Of a stretch of 64,000 nucleotides of DNA, positions 33,201 through 44,807 are shown one piece after another. The position numbers and the translations under genes were made by a program. This stretch comes from Ascidia mentula (lineage: Eukaryota; Chordata; Ascidiacea; Phlebobranchia; Ascidiidae). Numbering within the stretch: position 1 is the stretch's first letter; each line of letters opens with the position of its first letter. The notes beneath the pieces are model-generated. The model was not told the origin of the DNA, made no database searches, and saw only the letters and a list, made by a program, of their open reading frames with translations. Location of the stretch: positions 14,880,001-14,944,000 of the forward strand of contig OX387198.1 in assembly GCA_947561715.1 (NCBI GenBank), read 5' to 3'.

Positions 33201-35770
33201 ACAACCGTTCATCCGGGTCACTGATACTGTATTTATTTCTATGGCCATTTGTCAAGTCGTTGTTTTGCCACATTGTCTTGAGCAGAGAACCTTTTTGCAC
33301 TACTGGTCGGTATGGGGCAAGTATTTTTTTAACGGACAGGTATTTTTTTAAAGACAGGCAACAACTATTGCTTGCTTATGCAACCAGTTTGGTGGCTGCA
33401 GATAAATGAACCAAAACACACAAAGGGTGGAAAAATCGCCTAGAAGTAGAAGAGAAAGTGATTCACGGAATCGGCTGATAAGAATAAAACCAAACATTCT
33501 TAAATTAAGACCAATTTACTTTTCTTTTTTTACGGACCATATGTGTCTCTAGCACCAGTACCAATCCGTGGCACTGTGGTATGGGACCTCTGGTCTTGAG
33601 CATGCAATTATTTAACTTTTTGTTTATCGTAGACAATTTAAACTCAATAGTTAGCTGATCCACGTCTTATGTTGCAAAAGAAGAAAAAATGTTGTGGTTT
33701 AGGCTACTAAAGTTTGTTATTGGCGGGTACCTTATGATACCAACAGTTGGGTTTTAAATTTTTTCATTCAACGACACAAAAAAGCACCAAAAGCACATGT
33801 TTTTGTAAAACATACTTTATTACGTTCCGAAGGATATGACGCCGAGAATGAGAATGACTTTGCGGTTATTTGGTACGCTTTTACAACCTTTTTTGCATTA
33901 ACAAAACGTATGTTTATGCCATTAAAATGCACATGACACGGCCATAGCAACTTTGCGTAAAACTAAAGCTACATCTACAACAAACATAATCCAAAGTTTT
34001 TCGGTTCTACGTCAACTAAAAACCTCAAAGGACAGGACAAGGTTTTACATCACACAAAAAATGCACTGTTGCGTCACAAACCAAAGGCTTATTTGTCCCT
34101 GATTATCGGAACACCAAAAGGGTATAGCAGCAACGACACTACTCTATACGATAAGACGGGGATGGTGCGTTTCTTTGCTCAGTGACATTAAATGACGTCA
34201 TTTTGGGTGTGATGTCATTGACATTACTTTGATGATTTCAACATTTCCAGTTAAAACTATATTGCGAAAAATGCATTAGTGGTTGATTGTGGTGAATTAA
34301 ATTGAACAAAAAGTGGTACCGTACAACGACAGAATAACGGTGTTGTGTTGCATAATCAGCTAATTTGGTCGATTTTTCTCGGCGGTCTTTGCCAGCCTCA
34401 AAATTCAATTAACCTACTTCTATCTTTTGCTGTGAGCGGACAAAACGACAATGCTAAATTGACGGTTTGTCTCTATCGTGTTTTCAAAAGTTCATGTATC
34501 ACGTTAGCGATCATAACTGCTGTAACAACAAGAACACCCTGTCCCAGTAACTGTTTTATTATTACACAACTAAATAAGACATAATAATTCGAGACAGCGG
34601 CCATCTGTATGCAGCTCAAAATAACATCAAAATCCGTTTGTTGCATTTCTTCATTTGTTGTCTCTTGTTTTAAGGCAATATTATACCAAACCAGTTGTAC
34701 AATGTTTTCCATTCCCACGTATAAGGCTTGCTGTCAGCACTTACACGACCAAAGCGCCTTCTATGACGTCACGCAACAATAATCTCGCGAACGAAATCGT
34801 GCGACTTTGATTAGCTGTATCTCAGAACCGAGTCGCTGTGTCAACCCACTTTTTTCGCCAAAAATGTTTTAAAGTTGTGAACATTTCTTAGTTTAATTAT
34901 TAACATGTTTTATTTTTCCGTGTCACATGCACTTTAATTGCGACGCTGTAGACCAGCGGTCACCATAGAGGCATATATAGGCTATATAATGTAAATATAG
35001 TGACGACCAGCGTCGGATTTGTACCAAAATGGTATCTATGTACAGGGCATTTCAAAGCAATATAACTCCTGACTGCTGTGTCAAAAATACTGGATCTGAA
35101 CAAAATTGTCAAAAGTGTAGTGACGTACAGAAAAACAAAATTGTAGTGTAAATGAATGCTTTCTTTTGAGGGCCTAAGCCCGGAGGACCGAAGTATGTTC
35201 TTCAGAGAACACTGCCCTGGACTCCAAAAAAAATTATCAGCGATAACACAAGCAAAAAGGTCATCGCCGAGTTAACGTGGCTGACATAACTCCTACTCTA
35301 CACACCTAATCTGATTACGTGAAAATGTTCAAACAAGATTTTTTGGTAGTCTACCAACTGATCGCACAGCAACGTGTTTATTTTTGGGTCTCGACTGATT
35401 ATACCCCAAAATATCTTTTATTCACACAATCTGAAACGGGTATTCCCCCTCTTTCGTCATTTGGCTACCAAGCGGACATGTCGATGTCGAATAATATACC
35501 GGGTTTTGTTTGTAATCTACGCTGTAAACTTACATTAAATGAATATGCGTGCAATTAAATGTGGTTACAGTCGCATTGCAGTTACATCTCTTGCCTTGGT
35601 ATGCCAAAGTATGTAGTTTTACAGTTTACCCAATGTTTCCTGCACGAGACAATACAATAAACCGAGATAATAAAAATCAACGAATACCTGGTACATTTTA
35701 TCCTAATTCACTTCTTGGTCGGCTTTCCTAGTTCATGCTGATATAATATCACTGGAATTATTTTAGGTTT
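33201..35770. other. Intergenic DNA with repeat remnants
   Basis: No convincing coding exon. Around 34590 a block (gacagcggccatctgtatgc) resembles repeat ends in TSR1 introns near 10850 and 11460. An acceptor ttaggtttctag just before 35775 may receive a leader for GEMIN6. Confidence 0.45.
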
Positions 35771-35777
35771 CTAGATA

Positions 35778-36440
35778 ATGGACAATGGTTGGCTGGAAAA
35801 ACCAACTAACGAGATAAAACTGTTCCTAAATAAGAAAGTGATTGTCACTCAAGTTGACAACTGTGCAACTACTGGTTGGGTTTACACCATTGACATCTTG
35901 ACCAGAAGGCAAGTCCACATTTTTCATTCAAAGTTCTGAGAAATTTCAGGGTTTTTAGTTAGGTTTGAATTTACCATAAATTATAAAAGAAGTGAAGACA
36001 ATGAAAAACTATCTTTGCCAGTTTGGTAAATTGCATTTATAATTTTTATTTCATGCATATTTTCTGTTTATAGCATAGTGTTGCACCAAGAACATAAAAT
36101 TTTCTGGGTGTTGGGACCCTCTGTGAAGAAAGTAACAATATGTGATGAATCAGGCGATGTTCCAGACAAGTTTTTCAATATATTTGATGCAAAAGAAGTA
36201 ACCTTAAATCAAACAGAACTGGAGACAAGAAAAGAGTGTGTTATACAATGGCTAAAGGCTAATCATTTGCCTGTCGAAGCAATGGATGACAAAATAGTTG
36301 TTTGTGATGCGGTAGAAGTAATGGCACCATACAGTGCAGACTCCTGTTTGGCGTCAAATCAAATAGTGCTTGTAAGAATTCAAAAACTCATTAATTCAAT
36401 GCCTTTACCAACTAGTTCCAAAAGGGAATTCGAAAACTAA
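35778..36440 (+). CDS. GEMIN6: Gem-associated protein 6
   Basis: Exons 35778-35908 and 36074-36440 join in phase 2 to 165 aa (human 167). The N-terminal Sm-like fold reads VIVTQVDNCATTGWVYTIDI, then SIVLHQEHKIFWVLG. The C-terminal helical part reads KECVIQWLKANHLPVEAMDD, VCDAVEVMAPYSADSCLASN and QIVLVRIQKLI, matching human KKWLEKNHIPI, PPYGPENCSSSNEIIL. GEMIN6 with GEMIN7 belongs to the SMN complex that loads Sm rings on snRNAs. The intron has a GC donor in ideal context (AGAAG|gcaagt). An AATAAA is at 36490-36495. Confidence 0.92.
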
Positions 36441-36453
36441 TAAGCTTTGATGG

Positions 36454-36495
36454 TTTATTGTGATAAAATGGAGATATTGTAGCAAAAAAAATAAA
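36454..36495. terminator. Overlapping convergent poly(A) signals of GEMIN6 and SRP9
   Basis: Minus-strand AATAAA at 36454-36459 would end SRP9 transcripts beside the GEMIN6 stop. Plus-strand AATAAA at 36490-36495 would end GEMIN6 further right. If both are used, the two mRNAs overlap by several tens of bases. Confidence 0.45.
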
Positions 36496-36752
36496 GGACA
36501 TCTTAAATATAAAAAACATATTATTACCCTTTAATGTTCAGATCAGGGATTTGTTAAAACAGTAATGTTTGGAATCGCATTCAAGATAAAAAAAATTATA
36601 CCACACATTCTTATGTGTATTTTTTTAAAACATCGTCAAAACTAAATCACCCAATTACAGATCACCTCATAATACAACGGAAGACATAACAAAAGTATCA
36701 ATCAATTGCAAAATTCCCCAATGCTTTTAAATGCTGAATTTTTTAAAAAACT

Positions 36753-37234
36753 TCAATGGTGTGCCATCATTCTTAGCAAAGAGCTTGTAAATTTTTCCAT
36801 TTTCTTTACATCATGTGCATGTTGCGTTGCATATTGCAATCTCTGAAATATTGACTATATGTTGAAATTACATGCAAATCTTTAACATTATTTAAATCAT
36901 TTGTATCTTGTGCATAAAACTACTACAAGAATAAACTAAAGTAATGAAATGGCATGGGCACAGTACATAATTATGAAGGGTATAGACCCATGCATATATA
37001 TTTTGAAACTTACCACTTGATCATCAGTAATCGTTAAAACCATCTTCTCATCGCAGTGTCTGTATTTTACTGTATATCTCACCTAGAAACAGACAGTAAA
37101 TTCATACATTGTTTCAACAAGGAACTCTTAAAAGCAAATAAAGTTCAATTACATCAACGTACATTGCTGGGGTCACTTTGGTATAATCGTTCAGCCGCCT
37201 TTACGAATTCTTCCCAGGATTCAATATACGTCAT
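36753..37234 (-). CDS. SRP9: Signal recognition particle 9 kDa protein
   Basis: Exons 37163-37234, 37014-37082 and 36753-36842 join in phase 0 to 76 aa (human 86). The parts read MTYIESWEEFVKAAERLYQS, VRYTVKYRHCDEKMVLTITD and RLQYATQHAHDVKKMEKF, then TSSLLRMMAHH. They match human YQTWEEFSRAAEKLY, VLKYRHSDGNLCVKVTDD and DQAQDVKKIEKFHSQLMRLM. SRP9 pairs with SRP14 on the SRP RNA Alu domain and slows translation during targeting to the ER. No single exon exceeds 30 codons. It is convergent with GEMIN6. Confidence 0.92.
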
Positions 37235-40181
37235 ATTATCTCGTAAAACAACAGTTTTAGTCGTAATTCAGTGCTGTGGGTGTGGGCAGTTTTCTAAAAG
37301 CCTTATTTCGGTGTTAGTCTGCCGAGTCTTTCACCAGTATTCCACAACGACACTAAAAAAACTAGAACCACGTAACTTCATAAATTTTTCACTGCAAAAA
37401 CCAACTCTTTTGCCGCGTGTGAGTCCAAGGCTATTGTATTTTGTCCGTTTCGCTTGAATGATAAACCCTTTGCAATTTCATGCAATTATTTGGCACAGTT
37501 CTTTTTCTGTTCTTTTCAAATCATGTGTATTTTGGGCAAAAAAACTACTAAGCAGATGAACAATGCATAAAAGAAAAAAACGCATGGGCACCGATGAAAC
37601 CACAAAGGTTGGTTCAGGCGCCCATGTTTAAGGTGGAATGTCACCGTCGCCAGTCGCACTGGGAGGTGATGAGTTGCGACAGGTTGAATATGACGGTAAG
37701 TGGCCACCCGGCCGTGCCGGCTAAAACAAAACGCATCGAAATGCAAACGCCAATTCGGTTTTCAGAACGTTTCCTTTGATCCGGACCGAACAAGACGGCC
37801 CAAAAAAAACTACTGAAATAAAACAAATGGATACATGTTCGATTTCTGCATGTTTCAAATCCTACGTGTGGCACTTTTTATACTAGCCTTTGTTACAAAG
37901 AAAACAAAAACACCAGTAATTTTTTTATTATAACCTCTTTCTATAACTGCCACAACTGGCCCATGCACTGGCTTAAATTCCAATAAATATCGCACAATTT
38001 ACTATTGGTGCGGTAAAAACTCAATAGCATGCGTATATAACACCACGAAATTTGTGATATGCCACACTTTGCTCAACTTTCATTTGAATAAATTTTGTGT
38101 GCTTTAAGTATGTTTGTTGTCCTTGGAACTATTTTACGTATACCAGTTGATACCTAAAAAGAATCCAAAAGCCTTCACGCTGCAAGCTGCTTAGACCGAA
38201 AGCAATAAATAAACCGGCTTGCTCATCAATCCTTGACAACAAAGAAAAACATACAATGTTGTTGGCGTCGGTTCTCGTAGTGTAACAATATCAAGGTGAT
38301 AATCTACTTCGCTAAAAGAAGACCAACAACTTGTAAACGCAATGTTTACTTTCGAAAGATACCCAAACCACAAACCCAGCGGTAAATTTATGGGACAAAT
38401 ATATCACGGACGTGTTGTTTTCCCTACAAACACTGACTTCAAGCGTCTTACCGCCGTCATTTCTTTGGGCCGGATATGAAATTGGAACGCATGGACTATA
38501 TAGCACATTGACTATACCGGTGGCCGGGAACCCAGGACTCCGGGGCCACACATGCAACTCTTTCCACTCTGATATGACTCCATGACAAGCTAAATGAGGA
38601 AATAAAGAATATAGTAAAAAAACGAAACATATTTAGCATTATTCGTGTTCTTGACGGTGAATCTGTTGCGCGTGGATTGAGAATCAAAATAAACCCCATG
38701 GGAACTTTGATTTTATGGTTCCGAATTTGTTTGAGTTTAATGCTAAAGAATGAAATTAGGCTCTTTGCATGCTAAGGGTTGCAGACTTCTTAACTGTTTA
38801 ACCTTTATTCACCAGGCCTCTTTCTGTGTCAGTGTTTGTATAAAAGGTTCACTGGTTCTATGACCGAATTGTGTAAACGAACGCAAGCAACACACATAAT
38901 TGTCGGGTAGTATTTGTTTATTAAGCGAAAACGGTCATTTACAATTCACGCGCCGACTCATTCTAGTCACCAAAACAACTGTGCCGTTTCCATGCGGAGA
39001 ATATCTGAAATGGGAACCAAAATTGCTAACAGGACCCTTTGATAAGTTTAAGTTTGATTGCTTATAGTAGTTTAACAGTTTAGAGCAAGTACAATAGCCC
39101 AAGAATTATTAAAGCTAGAAGGCACAATTAAAAGCTACAACAGCGCGTCGATCAATCCACCTACTACACCAGCAAGGGAAGGACAGAAAGCCAGAAAAGA
39201 GGCAACGTTATGTACAGTAGGCAGAGAAACGTGTCTGAAAATTCAATTCCATTCGCACAATGATGCTATACGAAAGATATACAGACGCACAAGTAGTTAA
39301 GGCACTCGAAAAGCAAGGCGAACGGGTCAACAAAACAATTGCGATGACATAACAGAAAACAGCGCCACGATGACGTCACACCCAAAGTCGGCCGGCGGAC
39401 CGGATGTGATGTCATTTGGTGCGGGCAGGATATCACGAGGTTCGGTAGCTGCGAGTGCACGCAGTCATTTGCAGGGGATTCAATTATTTATGCACGGCAA
39501 AAACAAGAGCAATCGGCTTGGTGATTATATCCGGTATCGCAATCCCAAGTCAGAAATTTGCAGCAACATGGCTACGTCGGATTAATCCAACCAACAACGC
39601 AAATACGTTGATTTTGGTTGAAACAGCCGAAATTGTAGCACATTAGGCGCCCTTTACAAGCAACAAAAAAGAACATGATCGCTTGTGTGAAACATAAAAT
39701 TTGCGTGTAACAATTCGAAAGATTAAGGGTTTACTGACAAACGACATCCAAACTGTGTAAATGGGAAAAAAAATGTGCAGGCGATTTATAAGTAATGTTA
39801 CGTCACACCACACAGACGGGTCATTAGTGCCACGTACAGCTCAAATGCCATCCACAGCCACACATCTTACACGACGAATTAAATATTATTGATGTTTACC
39901 ACTTGTACATTGCTACTGGACCAGAGCACATTATTTTGGTGATTCGATATATTCAAGTTGTAAATATATGTACAAACAAATAGCATCCTTCTTGCCATTT
40001 TTAATGATTCATGATATATATACATATATACACAGGGGATGGTCAGAATTATACAACAGAAACATATACAATGCAAATAGATGTTCTTCCATGCCTATGA
40101 TTGGCTTTCAAATGAGAGTACAGATTGGTGTTTTCTAGTTTTTAGAACTATTGGCATAATGAAAGACATGACAAAGTTTGC
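37235..40181. other. Gene-poor region with dispersed repeats
   Basis: At 37640-37700 the sequence ccagtcgcactgggaggtgat and its surroundings recur at about 57785-57870, marking a dispersed repeat. I found no exon with homology between SRP9 and the epsin 3' end. AATAAA (minus) at 40182-40187 may end the epsin transcript. Confidence 0.45.
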
Positions 40182-40222
40182 TTTATTAAGGCAAGGTCCA
40201 GGCACATTTTGGGAAGGTGTAT

Positions 40223-42355
40223 TCAAAACAGCGATGGGTTTTGTTGTGGAAATGCATTCATTTGGTTTACAGGCTGGCCAAAGGGGTTCGTTGCCACTTG
40301 CGGTTGCATTCCATAGGTAGGTTGCATTGGCATGGTGGTGGGCAATCCATACACATTTGGTGGCATTGATATAGGCGTCGGATTCATAACCAGATTCTGT
40401 TGAGGTGCTGTTGGTGCTTGGGAACCAAACTGAGGGCCCCCTTTCATTTGGTTAAGACTTGGGGAAGGACCTTTCTGATTAAAGGGATTGCGATGAGACC
40501 CCAAAGCACCAGATGTATCAACACTAAGGGTCTGGTAGTAGGTGGTTGCTTTTGGTTTGGCAACTAGGTTTTCAACATTAACCAGAGCAGCATTCTCCCC
40601 AAGAAAGGCACCAGCTTTGTCTGTAACCGTGCCTGGTTGTGCTTGGTTATCATTTATATCAAATCCATTTGATTGCTGTGGTTGCATAAAAGATGCAGAA
40701 TTGGTTGGTGCACTCATAGGCACCATGATGTTAGAGCTTGGAATGGTTTGTGTCGGAGCCATTGAACTAGCTGTTGAAATGTGCAAAGAGTCAAACTCTT
40801 TCAGCGGATCAAAGGAACCATTGGATTCAAAAGTTGTCGATGGGTTTGGGGCAAAAGCGTCAAAAGAAGAAGCACCATTGGAACTAGCAAAACTTGAAGC
40901 AGGTTGAGGTGGGGCATCCCACGCAGCAACAGAAGATACACCTTGCGATGACAAATCTCCAGACCATGGATCAACAGGTTGTGGTTTACTGGCAGTCGCA
41001 GAAGGACCAGGTCCCCATGGATCAAGAGGCTTGGCTGTTACTTTTTGTGGGGGTGGTAAAACCAATGCAGCATTTTTTGGAGGACTCCACTGGTTTGCAC
41101 TTTGTTGAGTTGTAATGTTGTTGCTTGCATTTGTTGCCACGGCAGCCCAGGCATCAGTTTGGGGTTGTGATGAACTGCCTGCATCATTAAACGGGTCAAA
41201 CACATTTTTTGGAGCTTGTGTTGTGGGGGCACTCCCTCCCCAAGGGTCCATCTGTTTGGTTTGTTGTTGTGGAGTTGTCTTGGCAGTTGTCTGACTCTCC
41301 TTCAATGCCATCTCCAGCTTCACCGTGTCATTTTCCACCTGCTGTTCTTTTTCCTTAGCTTCTTCACGACTTACAGCCAGCGCAACCTGCATGGTTATAT
41401 ACACTGTAATTGTTATCATAAAATTTCACCTTTATGTAGTTGACAATAACAAAATAGTAAACTAAACCAGTGGTTCTCAACCTTTTTTGCACTACAGGAC
41501 AAGTGCCAAGACAACTATCAGGGTCCCATAATTTTGTAAGCTAAAAAAATGATATATATTTGGGACTGGAAAAATACTTCATGTGGACTAGCAGTTGAAA
41601 AACATATTTGTCACGTATATTTAAAACTTGGGTTTATTTTACAATTGTAACAAACATTTTATTGCATAGCTTGTTGAAGATAACAGCACTGCTTAAACGA
41701 CAATGGCTTCCATAAATGATTACGCAATGTGATTGAAAACTTCCTGTGTCATCAGTCACAGCTGTAAAACTACAAGCACACACAAATGGCATCAAACCTT
41801 TACAGGAAGTTGACAAACAATTTACAAATCTATCTTGTGTACTGGTTACCTTACTGGCAGAGAAAGTAAAACAGAACTGAACAGAAAATCATTCAAAGGA
41901 GTTGATTGTTGAAAAAAGCAATTTTAAAAATTTAAGTCACCAAACTTTGCCTCAGTTAGTTGGATTTAATGATTATGATTACAAGCAATGCCTCCAAAAA
42001 GAGGACAAGATAAAAACCCAACTCCTATTTTGTGACAATAGCTTCTGCAAACATATTCCAAAGCAGGTTATATCTTCAAAAAATCCATGTGCTATGGCGT
42101 TGTTTCTATTAATCAAATGTTGATAGTTCGAACCTGCAATTGAAGGTCTTCTTCACCAGTTGTACTTGGCATGGCTTGCTTCATTTCTGTAGATAAAGAA
42201 GCACTGGTATGATCTTCCATGGTTGGGTAATTTTTTCCAAATTGATTTTGCTTGATTTTCTTCTTTTCCTTTTCTTTGTCTGATCTCTTCTTGCGCAGTT
42301 TGTATTCCATGTAGCGCAATTCCCGACTGATTCCATCTTTAAGTTCTTTAGCCAT
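40223..42355 (-). CDS. Epsin-like endocytic adaptor without visible ENTH domain
   Basis: Exons 42134-42355 and 40223-41386 join in phase 0 to 461 aa. The junction restores a ubiquitin-interacting motif, EEDLQLQ|VALAVSREEA. The C-terminal part has the epsin signature: DPW motifs for AP-2 (MDPWGG, LDPWGP, VDPWSG), DPF, a clathrin-box-like FDPLKEFDSL, the conserved FLGENAALVNVENLV block, and NPF motifs for EH domains (RNPFNQ, TNPFGQ). Epsins normally begin with an ENTH domain of about 150 aa that binds PtdIns(4,5)P2. Here the first exon instead gives a basic start, MAKELKDGISRELRYMEYKL then RKKRSDKEKEKKK. No acceptor is evident before ATG 42355, and no ENTH-like exon was seen up to USF. Either the gene lost ENTH, or distant 5' exons exist. 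Confidence 0.85.
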
Positions 42356-43990
42356 GATTTATTTTTTACTCCCAACCAATCAGCAAATTAATGGAAATAA
42401 AACTTAAAAAAACTAACCTCCAACAAGTTAAGCACAGAAAATTAGACTTTAATCTTTATTTTATTTTTATAAGTTTGGTCATAAACTATAGGCCCAGGCC
42501 TAAACTCCAAAATTAAACTTGTATTTTGCACCAAAACATTTGAAACCTCAGTGTGTAATATATTTGTTTCTATTTGGTAATCTGACAACTAAGGTAATTT
42601 TAAAGCTTTATAAGAGGATTATATGTTATAATAAGGTAACATAGTCAATGCAGAGTATAACTTCTTTGAGGCAAGCTACAGGTTCCAGACATTAGTTTTG
42701 TAAAGGAAGCTCATTCTTTATTTTCTTGGCACTAAGCTAATTGTAAACCGTATTATTTGTAGGCCTATAGGGAAACCATTTAACAATTAATAGATCATTA
42801 GACAAATTAAACGTTAACAAAAAACAACGTTGCCAAAAAGCAGGTAAAACCTGTTATTTCTTTTTGACAAGATCCACCACATAAAAAACTTTCTGCTCTG
42901 GCCATTACGGTCAAACCGCTACCTTCTATTCAATGGAATTCTCGCATAACAGAACACTCCCTGTATAGCAGGCCTGACCTGATGACGTTTTTCTTGTGTC
43001 CCTTGCTTGCTAACCTCGTCAGGTAAAATCACCAAACCGTGACGAGTTCATCAACAAAGTTTTGATGACGAGTCTGTTCCGAATTATGCAAGTGACCTTC
43101 ATCCGTTACTTTCAATTTCGTATTTGGTTTTTGACCGGTTGCATACTGTTGGCCTTACGAACCCATTCAACCTTTTTCCGTGTGTAACTGAATTAAACGC
43201 CTGTTATGTAGCAAACTCACGCCTGGACGCCTGAACAAATCAAAGGCTACATTATGTTTTATATTAGGAATAACAAGTGAGTATTCAGCTGGTTCGTGCG
43301 AACCTATTTGTTATTAGAATCTAGGAACCACATGTTACAAACATACTTGCTCAGATTTTGCAGCAAACCGAAGAGTGTATAGTTCTCAAGATATTCATAT
43401 CAGTTACCATGCATTGACGTTTTCCTTTCCGAAACTGACACAGTCTATGCAATTGGTTTCAGTCCTTAACTTCACAAAAGCTCATCATCTCTAAACCTCG
43501 TCTAGATTACCTTTAGATCTATAATTAGTCTGTTGTTCGCATCCTGGCCTAATTAACCCGTTTAGTAACAACTATTTAGAGCGATGTTGTTCTCAGCCTT
43601 ATTTGTTTCTTTGGCCTAAAAAAGTTGCTTGTAACATACTGTTTTGATAAATGACGAAATGTGCTAGAAGTTTACATCCAGAAAGTGGTGTGACCGGATT
43701 GTTGGAATGGTTCCAACACAGATTCAACAATCACGTTTTCTAATGTCATTTGAGCTGCATTAAAAATACAGCTAATTATAGAGCAGATGAATTAAATTCT
43801 TTTGCCTGGTGGCAACCATAACGTCTGGCTGTTGAAAACCTAAATTACGAAAACGACATATAAATGTCATATGACGTAATGTTAATTTTTTGTCACATCA
43901 AATTAAAACGTGCAGACGTTTGGCTTGGACTGCATCGCCCCATTATCAGCCGATTCTGATTTTTCGAGTGAATGTTTGAAAATACAATTT
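42356..43990. other. Region upstream of the epsin-like gene
   Basis: AT-rich, with no exon recognised on either strand. I looked for ENTH-domain residues on the minus strand and found none. Confidence 0.4.
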
Positions 43991-44014
43991 TTATACAGAA
44001 ATTGTTTCAAACGT

Positions 44015-44180
44015 TTATTGTGAAATATACTTTTGTATAACAAAATTTCGCTTCTTCAAGACAATGCCATCGGTTTCACTTTTAGGTCTCAACCAAGCTG
44101 ACAAACTTGTGTTGGTAGAAGAACCACCAATTTCGTGAAATCCAAATAAATCAAGAAAGTCCGACGCGACTTTTATTCTC
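44015..44180 (-). CDS. Possible terminal exon of unknown gene, or USF 3' UTR
   Basis: After a good acceptor (attgtttcttag) the minus strand is open: ARIKVASDFLDLFGFHEIGG, then SSTNTSLSAWLRPKSETDG, to a stop that overlaps AATAAA (44014-44019). I do not recognise it and no upstream exon joins cleanly. It may simply lie in the 3' UTR of USF. Confidence 0.2.
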
Positions 44181-44807
44181 GCTAAGAAACAATAATAAAA
44201 AAAACGTCTCACAAGTTTTGGAACGATCTATAATAAATCAGAAGAAAAGCGCGATGTTCCTAATGTAGGAAATGTTTAAATGCAAAACCTGTGGAAACGT
44301 TTTATCCTGATACGCCGAGTTCATGGTTTGTGTAAAACTTATGACGATTTTGTACACGTTCAAAAATCGCGAAAGTATATTTTTTCACAGAGTGTTATGT
44401 CATAATGCTAATTTGCTAAAAAAATTAAGTACAAAAGTAAGAGTTTTCTGGTCTATTCGCTGACATCATTTGGATACTCGGGTCGTATCTGTCCATCAAT
44501 TTAAAAGTGTTTGACTTAATCTTATTTTTTTTTAACAATTACAATGTGTGGCAGTCCCTGCATAACATTTTAACAATGAAAATTAAACCAACTAGACTTC
44601 AGTCTTAGTTCATACGTGAAATAGAAATTTTGAAGCACTGGTGGTGAAAAAGATTGTAGATAGGGCAGTGCTGCTTTCCGATATCTTGCAATCAGTAAAA
44701 TCTATTATAGCTGTTGCTGTGCTTGTCGGTACGCTGAACCAACTCGGCCATCCCAAAGCCCATGAATTGTCCACTTCCAGCAGATTTTGCGGCACACTTG
44801 CATGGAA

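Noticed and set aside
40542..41443. Several frames opposite the epsin exon
   Set aside because: Antisense shadows of the Pro/Gln-rich epsin tail.
42400..44600. Possible hidden ENTH exons for the epsin-like gene
   Set aside because: I scanned the minus strand for typical ENTH stretches and saw none, but short exons could be missed by eye.
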